This document shows, in pieces, positions 24,601 to 37,612 of a DNA stretch of 64,000 nt. Every line of letters begins with the position of its first letter. The stretch's first letter is position 1. This stretch comes from Malurus cyaneus samueli. Its lineage: Eukaryota > Chordata > Aves > Passeriformes > Maluridae. The DNA lies in contig CM019218.1 in NCBI GenBank assembly GCA_009741485.1, positions 31,890,898-31,954,897 on the forward strand. The letters are read 5' to 3'. Below the pieces are notes generated by a model, which searched no databases, was not told the DNA's origin, and was given only the letters and a program-made list of their open reading frames with translations. Position numbers and translations under genes: made by a program.

Positions 24601-27600
24601 ATCTTTGCCTCAGATAAATTTTGGTTATGACTATACCTGCCCAGTACCTTGCACACCCAGGTACCTTTCTGCTTTCCTAGATTGACCTTGGACCTGTCTT
24701 ATCCCTACAGACATGCTAATGATCACTGGACTGTTACTGGCCCCAGTTACTGTCACTTGACCTGCGCTGCTCACCTTGCCCAGGTACCTGGGGACTGTAT
24801 CCATGAGGCCACGGCTCTACTGTCACCCTTTGCTCCAGCTCATCCTCCCTTACAGAGCAGCTCCAGTCACAAATCCTTATCAAGAAGAAATTGTCCTTTA
24901 GAATGCACCAGCTTAGAAGATCCTCTTACCTCCAACTAAGGCCTTCAAGAACTGGGGGTATCTGTAGAAAAAATAAACAGCCAGATAAAATTGCAAGAAG
25001 ATCACCAAGAGCAAAAATGCCAGACTGATGCAAAAATAGGAAGCTCTTTGTACAATCAGCTGTTCTCCAAATACTGTCACAGGGCCCCATTTGAGAACGT
25101 GACGGTATGGGATGTTCACATCGACAAGAGCAGATTCCTTTAATACTGGCTGCAATCTGTGACAGGTAACCCCAACCATGTTTTTTTTTAATATTCAAAC
25201 CTGTAATTTGTTGTAAAGGTAAAGTACTACAGCATGCTTTGGGGACAAAAGAATAAATTTCAGAACAAATTTTGCAGGCAGGAAGTGTACAGATTTGGTT
25301 ATATTTAGTAAAGCGATTATGGTTCTGTTCTACTTTGTGTTGGAGTGCTATCAGTTGATCCTGCCCCTTTTCATTCCACTCAGATTTGTTCATTGTTAAA
25401 TTAATGAGGACTTAACAGAAAGTAAATCACATGCCATTTAATAAGATTTCAGATGAAGTAGCAAAGAGTCACAAAGCATGTTGAAGTCTACTTGAAAACC
25501 CCAGAGCTTTTTTCATCCTTAGTCACAATTATTTCCTCTTTCCCTGCCAAAGCACACTGCAGTGTCCATTGTGCCCAAGCATGAAGACAAAGCTTGTTAA
25601 TCCTTGTTAAAATACTCTGATGTTTGTTATTGTCACGTTCACTCCAGATTTTTTCCTAAAGCTTAAGTCTGCTTGAGCCTGATAGCAAAATGCCTACAAA
25701 CTTTTCATGTTAAGTTTAATTAAGTTTTTGTTAGGTCTAGCTTTAGTAGGACATCTTTTCCCTTTCCGCCCATGTCAGAAGGACCAAGAATGTCCAGATT
25801 TCACTAGAAATGGCAAATTAATTAATCAAATCATATGAGCTGCATGCATGATATATGAAAGCCTGCCCTCTTCTCCCCTAATCTGCATTGGGGAACATCT
25901 AGTAGCTTTGGAAAGCTACTAGAAGTTTTATCAAGGTATGTTATGGACCTTTAGAGCACCACTTGCATTTACTATTTCAGCATGTACCATCTGAGGAACA
26001 TAATGTAATACATAGTCATTTCCTCACCTGGGCATATTCATAGCTGAAGAACACATACAATTTGCACTGTAGAACTTGTACACCCAACCCTTGCCTACAC
26101 ATCAACCGACGAAAAACTAAAGTTGCTCAGCCTAAAGCATCTGCAGGTGTGTTCGTTCTGCATCCATGCTGACTCTGCCAGCGTTCATTTAAGATACTTC
26201 TTCTCTGCTAGAAGTGATTAGATGCCCCTGCTTGGAAAACTGCTATTTTTTCTCTTCTGCCCCACTGCTTTGTGCTCCTGCCATGCTCTGCAGAGGCTGC
26301 AGTTGCTCACATAAATTGATCTGGCATGATGCATGTAGATTTCTGTTGCTGAGGAGGCCAGCTTGAACATTATGGTTACCCTGTCATTGTCACAAGTAAA
26401 TTCAGCTAGAAAATCTGATTCTTTTAGGACATAATGCTACTCTGCAGAATATTACAGGAGGTAGAAATATTTGTTTTAGTTTTAGACAGCCTGGATTTGG
26501 CGAGGAGTGGAAAAATAGTTTGGAAGACAAAACACTGTAAGATACCTTTTGTTAAAACAAGTGAATAAAACAATTAATCTTGCATGCTATTATTTCTAAC
26601 ACACTTAATCTCCTCCCAGTTTATCATAAAACACAGCACTACAGCACTTTGAATGGAATAGATGACTAAAGGTAGCCTACCTATGCATTGCTCAGACTCC
26701 GTATCTGTTGGAAGGGTGAAGGATTTCTTGCATGTACCTGCATTAGAAAAACATCTTTTTTCAAAGGAAATTATGAAATATAAGTTCTTGTAGTGCATAA
26801 TCCTTCATCAAAACAGCTCCATTTCTTAAAGCAGTGAAATGTGAAATGTTGGCTTTGTGGTAGAGAAGATCAAAAGTATAACCTAGGATTCTAACACATG
26901 ACCCAGGAATCAAAACCATGTTGTTCTGGCTTTCACAATGACAGCAGATGAAAACAGCTTGGAAAGAACCCTGTTCATGTAACTGTGTCTCACTGAATGA
27001 TGTGGCAGGGACAAAGGCACAGCATCACAAGTGAATCTAAACCATCTGTTAAATGTCATCCTGCACAAAACATGTTACTGCATAAGCTCCAGATCCAGGC
27101 ATTTAGATTCATATTCTAGCTGGGATAGAAGAAAAAGAGTAGAAAAAAATCTCAAGCGAACAGAACGGACATTTTAGCCTTAATAAAAATGGCATGCAAT
27201 TAATTCCTTGGTTCAGAGAAAAGCCAGAAGGGGCTTAGCACACAGGTACTGTGTACCAAGACCTTCTCAAAAGCCCTATGTAGGATCCAGAGCTGAAACA
27301 GCTAATGAGATACCTACTAAAGGAAAATAAACCTCTCGTTGCAGTGGGAAAATTCTGAAATACTCAGAGCAAGGTAATGCCACTGTATTCTAAATATTTG
27401 CTTGCAATTATTTGGAGCGTAAACCCAAAAACTCAAGGCCTAAAGACAATCACTTTTATAACAGTTTATTCAAGTCTGTGTGCTCTAGTGTTGAGACAAG
27501 GCCTAGATCAGCATTACACTGTAATACAATAATTTTAGCCATTGAACCAAGCCTGCTTGGCATCCTTGGTTTACAATTTACAGTACATCCAAAAAAAGAG

Positions 27601-30600
27601 CAAAGAGAAAAAAATCCCAAAACGTCAACAACTTTCATTAGCTCTTTGCTTCACTTAAATATTGTTCTATAACATAAAATAATTTAATACAAAAAGAATT
27701 GTAATCCAAATACACATAATACATTGACACAGAACAGAGGAAAGATACAGTAGATTATGCACAAGAGTATTTAATTGATGTGTTACCTACAGTGAAACAA
27801 ACTGGACATTAATATAATTTAACTATTTAAGCCCAAGAGAGTCAGAGGCAACAAGTCCAGGTCACAAATAAAGCTTTTTAAAAAATAATGCAATCTTCTT
27901 TTCCTCTAATCTTACTGCTGTACAGAAGTTAAAGGAAGGCTCCAACAAATCACTTAATTTGACAACATTTCATCACACAAACAAGAAAAACCTGGTGGCC
28001 TCTGTTATGTTACTCAACTCTGGGGTACATTGCCATTTGGTAATATAACTGCTTCATTGCAGGTTCTTCAGGCAAGACACACCTTCAGGCGCTACTTCCA
28101 TTGCAACAGACTTTTGAACACCATGAACAGAAGAGAAGACATACAGAGGTGAGGTCTCCAAAACCAGACTGAAACACTTGAGTTGTAAGATGAATCCTAC
28201 GGAAATTTGGAGTTCCTTATGAAGTACCCAAGACCTTTCACAGAGTGACTTCAACACAAGCAGGAACTATCCCATATCTCAGAGGATCAGACATGGGGCA
28301 TGATCTTACACTAGAGAAATCTACTCACCTGTTTATGCAGATTTACAACATTGTACCTAGGGAAGTCAGGTCACCAATTTTTGCATCTGGCTTGAAATAG
28401 AAGCAGGAGCAGATCCACAGTTAATAAGGCAAAAGAAAGAAGTAGCTTATAAAAAGAGGGAGGAAATACATTCTCTGGCTGAGAAGTTCTTGGACTTTTC
28501 AAGCCACAGAAGAGATATTGTTAAAAGCACAGGTATTTTCCCTGATTTTTCCACCACTTTTGCCTGCCCACTCCATATAAGCTTCTCAAATTAAATCAGG
28601 CAAAATATCTCAGATATTTCCAGTTTGTCCTGAATTCACGACAAAGAAACCATATACAGCAGCACAAAAAGCTGTGCCAACAGCTGACAGACAAGAATCC
28701 TAGAACTCTAGTGAAAGTGGTCGATGTTGATCACTGCTGAACTTGTCAGGTCTGTCCACCAGCCTGGAGGGATGCATTTGTAAAATGAAAAGAAACACCT
28801 GAGAGTAGGCCTCAGGTTAAATGACCATTTGGACATACAGCCTCCAGTCACCACTTACTGCCCCTTTACAGCAAGCAATCTGCTAATGCAGCTGCTGCTC
28901 TTTCACCCCATGTCAGAAAACATTCTCAAAGTTTACCCTGCGTATGTTTAGAATTAGCAGTCAAATAGGCATGGCATGTGCAGTCATGGAAAGGCCTCAA
29001 GAGTCAGCAAGCAAACCAGCATTTACCCAAGGGCCTTTGAAGAACTTTTTCCTCAGGTTAATTGACTCTTTCCTCTGACAATCAAAGAGCCTGGTCCTTC
29101 ACCATTAGTCTCTACAGGACAATCCCCCAATTTAGATTAAAAGAGCTTCGCTCAATTGGGGTCTTGCGCATTTTGACCCACAAATACATTCCACTGACTT
29201 CAGTGATATTTAAGTTTGTGATGAAGAGCTTTCTGAATTGAGGCCTCTTCTAACTTGAAAGTTAATTACCCTAAATACAAACTTTTATTACTAGATGCTC
29301 TTGGTTTATGTGGTATCTTTTTAAAATTGCCAAAAATTATGGGCACCGGTGCCTATGGACAGTAGGTGGATCTAGGTATACTCTACAGTTTAAACCTAGC
29401 CATCCCCCAAAGAGATCCATGTTGCAGAATGGATCCTACTCTCTGCTAAGAGCACAGGCCAAATGCATGTGGCAAACACAAAAGTATGCTTTCTATTTTA
29501 CTTACTTTTTTCCCCCTGTGGCTTTATTCATTAGGGTATCTGGATGTTATAGCTGTCAAGATAACCTTGAAAATAGAGCAATGGCGGAACTGATAGAGTA
29601 AGAACTGCATGACATGCAGTGTGAAAAGTCAGCTCAAAGATATTAGCTGCTCTGTGCAGATACAAATGCTGACCCTGTTGACATCGTAAGAGCTGGTCAC
29701 TAAAGCATGCAAGACAGACGAACAAGCTTACTATGAATATCTGTGCAATCAGACAAGGGTGACAACTGATTTTGTGACATTGACTGGGCCTGGGAGAAAC
29801 AAATTACCCAAGATGAGAAGTGGTCACATTCACAAATTCCAACAGAAGTCAAGAAACAAGCTCTGTTCACCTCCAGATACAGTTAAGACTCATGTAGCTC
29901 TGTACAACTGAGCGATGCCAAACAGCAATTCAAGACCATGTTTATTCTGAAACTTGATTGCTGTTAGCAGCACTCTTATCAATGAAGCTTAGAAATACAC
30001 CAGCATGTCTTCCTGCTCCATTATAACCTCTACACTAAGACCACGAAACACAAAAGATCAGGACATGGCTAAAGCAATGTTTCTTCTCTCTCAGACCCAT
30101 ATGCCTCTTAAAGACAAGGAGGTCAGCTTTATCCAAACTCAACACCTGTTCTTGAGAAAATGCAAAATCAAAACAATCAAGGCAGAATGGGAGACAGTGT
30201 TAATCAGACTGAAATAGCATATACAAAATGCATTGTTCTCATCTTATGTTGGGGTTTCAGCTACATTGAACATAATACAGATTCTCACTAGCTATCCTGG
30301 CAACTAAAATTTGAGCATGGACAAGACCCTAGAGATGCATTTTTGAGTAATGAAGGGCTTTCCCCTGCCTCCCTCCATGAGGGAGGAGCAATTTCAAATT
30401 GCTTATTTTAAGCAAATAGAACACTGGCATTGCTTCTGTAGATTTGTTCTAAGCACCTTTTTTCTAGCTGTGCATCCATCTGACCCATCAGCTACAGCCT
30501 AACAGTAGCCCACTTCAAGCTGGGTTAATAAATACACTACACTGTACACTAAAAATGTGTCCTAGTTTCTTAATATTAGTTCTATTGGGCTGTCTGTACA

Positions 30601-31117
30601 TTATTAGTGTTCAGATACAGTCAGGATTGTATTAGGAGCTGATACACTAGGAAAACAATACTGCCAATACGGGAAAACAATGAGGATTGTGTGTAGCTCC
30701 ACTTCAAGAGCACATGAGATTACTGAAAAGAAAAAAAAAAACCTCTACTGAAAAAAAGAGACTATCACTTTTGAAAGCAAAAATAACCAATATGAAATCA
30801 TCACTTGTCTATGGACAATCAACTCTTCCACAGGTCAGAAATGATCAAGAAAAATGCCCTGCTTTGTTTTTTATTGTTTATTTTGGAGATATTTATATCT
30901 AAAGCGAGTATAATCTTAATAAACGGAATAGCTGGTTTTACTTTTCCATCAGGAATTTGCATGTCAAAGAGCCCAATGCAAGTTGACCTCTACCTTCCAT
31001 CTCATTCCAGCCTTAATTGCTTACTTAGAGCAATTCTTACCAAAATGTAGACTTTCTTCCTGTTCTATCTCTACAAATGAGGTAGTTCAGAGTAAAACAA
31101 AACAAACCCAAACACTG
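18616..31117. other. non-coding stretch, no feature recognised
   Basis: AT-rich, with short random open frames only; the longest is 155 codons at 24926-25393 minus and matches nothing I know. I looked for TTC9 exons, expected on this side of MAP3K9 from the mammalian gene order, and did not find them. From about 27.4 kb upward this may be MAP3K9 3' UTR. Confidence 0.55.
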
Positions 31118-31243
31118 GGTAAATTGGATGGGGCTTAAGTAACCTGATCTAGTGGAGAGTCCCTGCCAATAGCAGGGGGATTGAAACTATATGATCTTGA
31201 AGGTCCCTTCCAACCCAAACCATTCTATCAAATTAAGTAACTG
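31118..31243 (+). repeat. CR1 LINE 3' end fragment
   Basis: The order TTGGATGGGGCTT, CCTGATCTAGTGGAG, CCCTGCCAATAGCAGGGGG, ATGATCTTGAAGGTCCCTTC, CAACCCAAACCATTCTATC is the standard 3' terminus of avian CR1 elements. It is in plus orientation, opposite to MAP3K9. Only about 125 bp is present, as is usual for 5'-truncated CR1 copies. Confidence 0.93.
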
Positions 31244-32321
31244 TACATTCCTCAAATTCTTCTTTAGGACCCAACTTATCTACAATGCCAATAGATTACC
31301 AAGTAGCGAGTATCCCTCTGTCCTCTGATTTACATTAAAAGGGATTATTTCACTCTATTTTCCGCCAACCTCTGCTTTCACTTCACCCAGTTGTATCTTA
31401 AGCTTTTAGCTTGGAAATCTTTCAGGTCAAAGCACACCTAAAACGTGTACGGCTTTCTGCCTTATGCTTGTTACTATAGCAACAAGAATAAATAACCAAC
31501 AAAGATGGGATGGGGCCAAAACCCTAATGGAGATGCAGGGAGAGGCAGTGATAGCAACTCAACATAGAAATGTAAATGGAAGGACATGAAGTATTTCCTG
31601 TGATGGTGTTTGGCCTGATGTGCAATGAAGAACACAAGACTGAAAGCTACAACTAGGAGGCCCCTCCAAAACACAAACCTCAGCCCTAGCAAAGAGACAT
31701 GTGAGATGGAAGGCACCTCAGAATACAGGATGCCCCTAACACATATGTCTTTCAGAGGCTTAAAAACCAAAACAACCAATATTTCCAAACAAACAGAAAA
31801 CTAACAAACCCACAGAGTTCAAGAAGCCATTATCAGTAGGAAAATGAAGTTCTTGATCAGAAAAAGGAAGATTTTGCACTTATGTTCAGAAGGAGATAAA
31901 ATGTATTTCTTGTATTCAAACACTGATGAAGTGCTGAATATTTTCCAGTTGCAAAAAAACCCCCGGGAGATTCTTGTTAGAGAGGAACAGTAATTCCAGT
32001 AGCTACAGCAGATCACTACCCAGTCACCAGTGGCAAGTTACCTTTTAATCAAGCACACACCTCTTAGCCTGCAAGTGACTAATGTCAGCATAAAAAAATA
32101 AAGCTGATTTGTGCTCATCTCTGACCAGTGGCAAAACTGTTTAAAAAAGCTGAGCATGGGAAAAACCAAAAGCAAATGCACATTTTAACTGCAGCATGAC
32201 TTTCCCCTAATGTGTTCAATAGAGGGAGCACCTGAATAAGCCATAAATTTGTTTCCAAAATGCCTCATGAAATCGTGAAAGTAAGGTTAATAATAAGTTC
32301 TTAAGACCTATTGTTTTTAAC

Positions 32322-32400
32322 ACACACACAAAAAAAAAACCAAAAAAAAAAAAAAAACCAATTAGACAAAAAACCTGGACTGAAAATAGATGAAAAAAAA
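32322..32400. repeat. A-rich low-complexity tract
   Basis: A CACACACA start is followed by runs of A broken by CC and ending in a further A run. On the minus strand this would be a U-rich tract if the MAP3K9 3' UTR reaches here. Confidence 0.85.
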
Positions 32401-34146
32401 GCAAATTTGCTTAAAGATCATTTCTGTCCATCTAGCTATCATATTACTGGCTGTGCAACCCACCATATTCTAATATTAAAATAGTAAACTTAACAAAAAA
32501 CATGAGAAGGCATCCATTCCCATAGACACCTTATTATATCATCAACCAAAGGTTTATGAAGTCATGCTCTGTGACAGTGAGAGGGTATTTGGCTCTCGTA
32601 TCTACTGTATTTATTGCTCGTTTGCAAATATGTTTCAACACATGTCTATCCCCTCACTTTTAAGGTCCAGTTTTACCCGAATTACAGTCTTACATAACTT
32701 ATAGACATGGAAGCCAAGAAACTGTTCTGGAGTGACAGGATAAGGATCAGAAATCTTTCCAAATATAAATGTCCTTGTTTCATACAAAAAAAACCCCACA
32801 AAGCCAAAAGGAGGACTTAAAACACTGTGCAAGATATAACCCTTTTTAAACACCATAGAATTGGTAGGAGTTCTTGAGAGACTATCTCCAAAACGCAAGG
32901 AAAAGGTCAGAAAGCAATAAGCACATTTTCCAAGAAGAAATATTTAAAAAAATCCAAAAGAAACAAACCCTTAATACTAGCTTAAAATTACTTGCAAAAA
33001 TAACAGGCTATCATTGAATTTTGGGACATGGTAATAGGTTTGCTTCCATACATCTAATGAGATTCCAGCTCCCATATTCACCCCACAAAGATGAATGGGG
33101 TTTCAACTAAAAATTAATCTCATGATAGGAAGGTGACTCAAGGTGGGAGGTCTTCTGTCATGTTTCATTTAATGAAACACTCAAGAGGCAAAGACCTTTT
33201 TTTACTTGACCATTACTGCCTCACCTTTAAAAGCATGAGAGGTATCCAGTTTCATGATATATCAAAGTAACATCTCTACTCAGTATTGTCCAGTATCTTA
33301 AGATAACAGCATGCTAGGAAGAGGAAGGCAACTACTCCCAATCCTAGAGGTACAGAAAAATAGTTCATCATAAAACCATGCCAAACCAGAACAGGTCTTT
33401 CCACATCAATAACAAAAACTCACTTTCAAAATACTCATTTTGTTAGAAAACTATTACAAAAAGAGTATTTTCCCTGAAGTTCTCCACCCCATACAGAATA
33501 TCAGCCCATTGCAATAATAACCTGGAGGGAATGTATAAATATGTATAAAAAGTTACATTTGCACCTCTGAAAAGTATTGAAAGGAGATTAAGACCTATTT
33601 GCTGGTAAAACAGAGTACTGTGCAGTTCATAAGAAGCAACAGTATTAGAAAAGAATCCATAAGTATCTATTCACCTTAGTTTTGACACAAAAGCTTTCTT
33701 CTCTCTACTTGCCCCACACTCAATTTCTATGAAACCAGTAGAAATTTATCCAAACAATTGTCTTTTTTTAGACAGGTTGCTTTGTCTGTGCCTTCCCCCA
33801 AATTTCACAAAAACTGAACAGACTACAAGGATAGCATATTTTGAAAGGCTGACAAACTTCTTTCTATTTCCTAAATCATCACATCAATTACATAAATTAG
33901 TGATACACACTGCCAGCTGACTAAACAAAAATACAAATATATTTCTAAACCGCAAACATTTCTCTCAGCTACAATCTCATTATTATTATCAGTTAAAAAA
34001 CTGTCAGTTCCTCTTTGTAAGGCCTGTAATCAAACACATTTTTCTCCATTTTTTGTCATTGTTTTAAACTGCTCAGTGAAGTTTCATGTTATCTTTATCT
34101 CATTTTTTCAGACAAAAACAAGTGCAACTTATTCAGATATAACAAA

Positions 34147-34152
34147 TTTATT
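34147..34152 (-). terminator. candidate MAP3K9 polyadenylation signal AATAAA
   Basis: This is the first canonical AATAAA read on the minus strand below the MAP3K9 stop codon, about 3.5 kb downstream. A variant ATTAAA lies nearer, at 35356-35361. Hexamers like this occur by chance in AT-rich DNA, so use is unproven. Confidence 0.25.
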
Positions 34153-36370
34153 CGATTTTTTTTAAGTAAGAATTTCATCGTCTTCCTCAAGATTACCACT
34201 AGCAAGGTAGATCAATAACCAATATTCTGACACTTTTGTTTCCCTGACAAATGGGAATACTAGCAATCAGTAGGAAAAAAAAAAGATTCTGAGCTGGTGG
34301 GCTCACACCTTCTCACTATCTAGTAGACTATAATCAACCACTGCTTTGGAGATTTGGAGCACCTCAGATCCTACGGCTGGCAAGGAAAAAGCCCAACAGA
34401 TTAAGAAACCAAGAATTCAAGCCAGGATGGGACAGATGGATAGAGGTTTTTGAGCTAGCTTAAACATGCTCACAGCCTCTGGGCCTTAGGAGACAGGGCC
34501 AACAGCTCCAACAGCTTTCGGAGTGCATAAGATAAAATACTTCACAACTCTTTGTCTTGAGTCCCCTCTCTGTGTGCCCGAGAATACCCCAACACCTGCA
34601 GAAGTCAGTAGCCTTGTTCCTACAACAGACTCTCTTGCCTGATATCTCAGGATGGCCCCTGAGGGGATGATGCTCAGACTACCTCAGGTTAATTCACACC
34701 AGGGTTAGATTCAATGAAGATCACTGCATCGAAGAAGGGTTAAAAAAAACCGCCAAAAACCACAAAACAAACACATACGAAACAACAGGATTCTAATTAG
34801 TCCTTCTGGCAGTTTCATAATTACAGTATCTAGTTTGGTAACCCTGATATGGGTCCTTGACTCTTGTCACCATTTGATGGCAGAAACGTCCATTTGGTAT
34901 TGGGGAAAATGCTCTTGGAGCAAAGTACTTCTCATAGTTCACCTACATATCACTTTCACCAAGTGATTACATAAGAGGGGCAAGGGGAGTTTAACAGTTC
35001 ATCCTCAACTTCCTTAAGCAAAAGAGGTGACAGAACAACTTGCCTTTACAGCTGTCTTTCCTGGGAACTTGAAAGAAATCTTTAAGCTCGCTTGGTGAAA
35101 TCTACTGGCCAGCAACTAGTTTAGCAAGCTGAGTTATATCACTGCAACCTAGAAAGATTGCCTCTCATTTCATGCAAGTAAATGGATTTTAAGGATTTCT
35201 GTTCAAATGCAGGTGAGGCCTTTGCAGAGCACATGATATTCCCTATGACAATTATAATGATGCATTTTCGATAGAAAACATTACGTTTCAGAACAGCTGA
35301 TCCAATTTTTTTCAGACTTTTTTAAATGGTAAGGAAGGCTATGAAAATACATTATTTTAATGTCCTTCTTTTAAGTCCCTCTGAAACAGCCTTTAACTGA
35401 GATTACAGTAAGGTCAATTTGCAGCACAATCAAAATTAGCAATCTGTTGGATGAATTTTGTTTTTTACTACTCTCTGGGTCACAAATTGAGTTTTCAGAA
35501 ATGGAAAGCAAAAGGATGCTTAAGAAATCAATAATGCTAAAAGTCTAAATTTAACAAAAGAGTCAGAAATGTAAGCTTTAAGTATCTTAGTCCCACATCA
35601 TAATACCTTGTCTACACAATCAACAGTCTCTCCAGCTTCAACCTCAGGTGTAGCACCATTAAGGCTAGCTCTGGAGCATTCAATGGGAGGGCAGCAAAAG
35701 TAATTCTGCCATTAAGCATCTGCCATGGCATACGATAAACAAGAAATATGTGACCTTTCAACACAAAAACATACCGTAATTGCCTGGGAAAAGAAAAGGT
35801 GCACTTGACTAACAGGAACATGCTGGTTTCAGTCCTTAAACAGAATTAAAAAGCCTTACGTACAGTTCTTCCCCACACATGCTGGTTTTTAAAATCAGGT
35901 TACAAACATCAAAACACACAGGTTCTCTGTGCTGACAGCTGCAGGAAGTGTTCAGCTACACTGCCTTCACAACAGGGCTGGACTGCCCCAACAGGCTGTG
36001 CACTGCATCGGCAGCACTGGTAACAAGTTATTTGCAACCAAGTATCTGTAGATCAGCCAAACAAGCACAGATCTGTACAAAAACAGTGAACGGACATGCT
36101 GCACCCTGCAACAAAGCAGACTACTCTACTACACTCGAATAAAGGCCACATTCCTTACATATAATGCCGAATTTGGGGAAGACTGAAGCTCTTATTACAG
36201 TCAGTAAGATGTACCTGCTGTGGCACAGACACACTTGAAGTCTTTGTACAGAAAACTCTAAGCATAGGCACACCCTATTTGTGTGACTTCCTCCTCCCAG
36301 ACAGGGATTTGTTCTTGCTCCAGATCTAGAAGTGTTTTACATATTTGAACAAGAATGAAGTTTTACATGT

Positions 36371-36594
36371 CTAGTGCCTTTCACTGAAAGATCTCAAAGG
36401 ACTTTATACCTATTACATATGTCCCAACCCCTCCCCTTGTGAGGTAGGTATTATTCCTAGTATTTACAGATGGGGAAATTCAGGCACAGAGGTTACATTA
36501 TTTGCCCAGGGTCACACAGTGAGTCAGTGACAAAATAAAACAGAATCCAGATGTTCTGATTCCTGTTTGCACAATCTAACCACTAACAAGCCTC
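36371..36594 (-). repeat. MIR / CORE-SINE copy, nearly full length
   Basis: Read on the minus strand this has the classic order of a MIR SINE. First comes a tRNA-like head (TTAGTGGTTAGATTGTGC), then the core with TGTGTGACCCTGGGCAA, AACCTCTGTGCCT and TTTCCCCATCTGTAAAT, then AATAATACCTACCTCAC, and a 3' tail ending in a GAAAGGCACT-type motif. These are ancient tetrapod elements, normally scarce and heavily decayed in birds. It lies about 1.0-1.2 kb past the MAP3K9 stop, in the same orientation as the gene, so it is probably transcribed in the 3' UTR. Confidence 0.85.
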
Positions 36595-36878
36595 ATTTTC
36601 AAAATAGCCTTAAACAAGTAGCAGTGTGCATAAGAACAGTCTTGGGTTTCATGGGTCACTCCTAAGANCAGAAAGAAAGAATCTGGGAAGGCATAACTTA
36701 CTTCTGCAAGCCAACACATCTTTGAAGAAAGTTTCTGCTAATTCCCCTCCCATAGCTGAGGCAACTTGCCTATGGGTCTGAGAAACAGGGTGGGAAAAAA
36801 ATGAGACTGATGGAACCAAAGTCTGAAACAAAAAACAAGCTAAACAGCCATACCAAAAAGCCTTCATCTCAAAAGCAC

Positions 36879-37065
36879 AGAGTCATAAAAAAATAGGGCT
36901 GAGAGGGACCTCAAGAGACCACAGAAGTTCATTCAACCTACCTCGAAGCCAGGATCAACTACATCTACTTGTTTCCAACAGTCTGGTTCACTTGCTCTCA
37001 AAGACCTCCACCAGTGGAGATGCCATGCCCTTCCTCTGCCATTTGTTCCACCTTACACTATCTCA
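36879..37065 (-). repeat. ancient CR1-type LINE 3' fragment
   Basis: On the plus strand the segment AGTCATAAAAAAATAGGGCT, then GAGAGGGACCTCAAGAGACC, followed by CTCAAAGACCTCCACCAGTGG and a TTCCAC run, has the layout of the reverse complement of an old amniote CR1 3' end. The element therefore runs on the minus strand with its 3' end near 36879. It is well diverged. It sits about 0.6 kb past the MAP3K9 stop codon, inside the presumed 3' UTR. Confidence 0.7.
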
Positions 37066-37612
37066 CCAGCAAAAAAGGACAAACAAGTCTTAAGATAGCT
37101 ACTTCTGCTCTTTCAGTTGGGGGTATGGTGATTCCCAGGCCCATCTAATGATCTGAATGTATTTCAGAGAAGGTAGTCTCCAGATATTTGTTTCTGTTCT
37201 GGATTCCTTGGGAAAACATCAAACACTGATGTCTGCTGTAGTGTTATATTTGAGTTTTGAAAATACTGATTAATACCAGGATAGATACCAATATACTTAC
37301 TGCAAGTGCCAAATCCTACCAGGTCAGTAACAAAAGACTTTGATATGATAATTTTAGCTCATTGAAGATTCAAACTGCAATAAGAGGGCAGGGAAGACTA
37401 CAGAAAAACCCCACAGCGAAAGTCAGCAGCTCAGAGTTGCTGCATTTCAACCAAATGCAGACAAAAACCAGGCAGTCAACAACATATCTTCAGCAGAGGC
37501 AGCACCATATGATCTCTGTAGCATCCCTCCATCTCATCTGTCTTCAAAGTGCATTCTCAGTGCAAAAGTAGGATTGAATTTAGAGGGGCTCACTATCCCC
37601 AGTGGTTTCATA

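Larger units (their letters stand above)
31244..36370. other. non-coding, possible MAP3K9 3' UTR
   Basis: AT-rich with A-runs on the plus strand and no supported exon. It contains a possible RFX-type X-box at 31470-31483 and several polyadenylation hexamers on the minus strand. Confidence 0.5.
27400..37612 (-). other. MAP3K9 3' UTR and downstream region, boundary not defined
   Basis: The MAP3K9 3' UTR must begin at 37612 and run toward lower coordinates. No ATTAAA or AATAAA (minus strand) was seen until an ATTAAA at 35356-35361, followed by AATAAA at 34147-34152, 32610-32615, 30870-30875, 30877-30882, 29941-29946, 29284-29289 and 27465-27470. I cannot tell which is used. The stretch is AT-rich, has no supported exon, and holds a MIR (36371-36594), an old CR1 (36879-37065), a younger CR1 end (31118-31243) and A-rich runs. 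The length of the real UTR is inference only. Confidence 0.4.

Noticed and set aside
24926..25393. 155-codon minus-strand open frame
   Set aside because: No recognisable domain, random-looking composition, and overlapping frames in other phases; kept only as unsupported.
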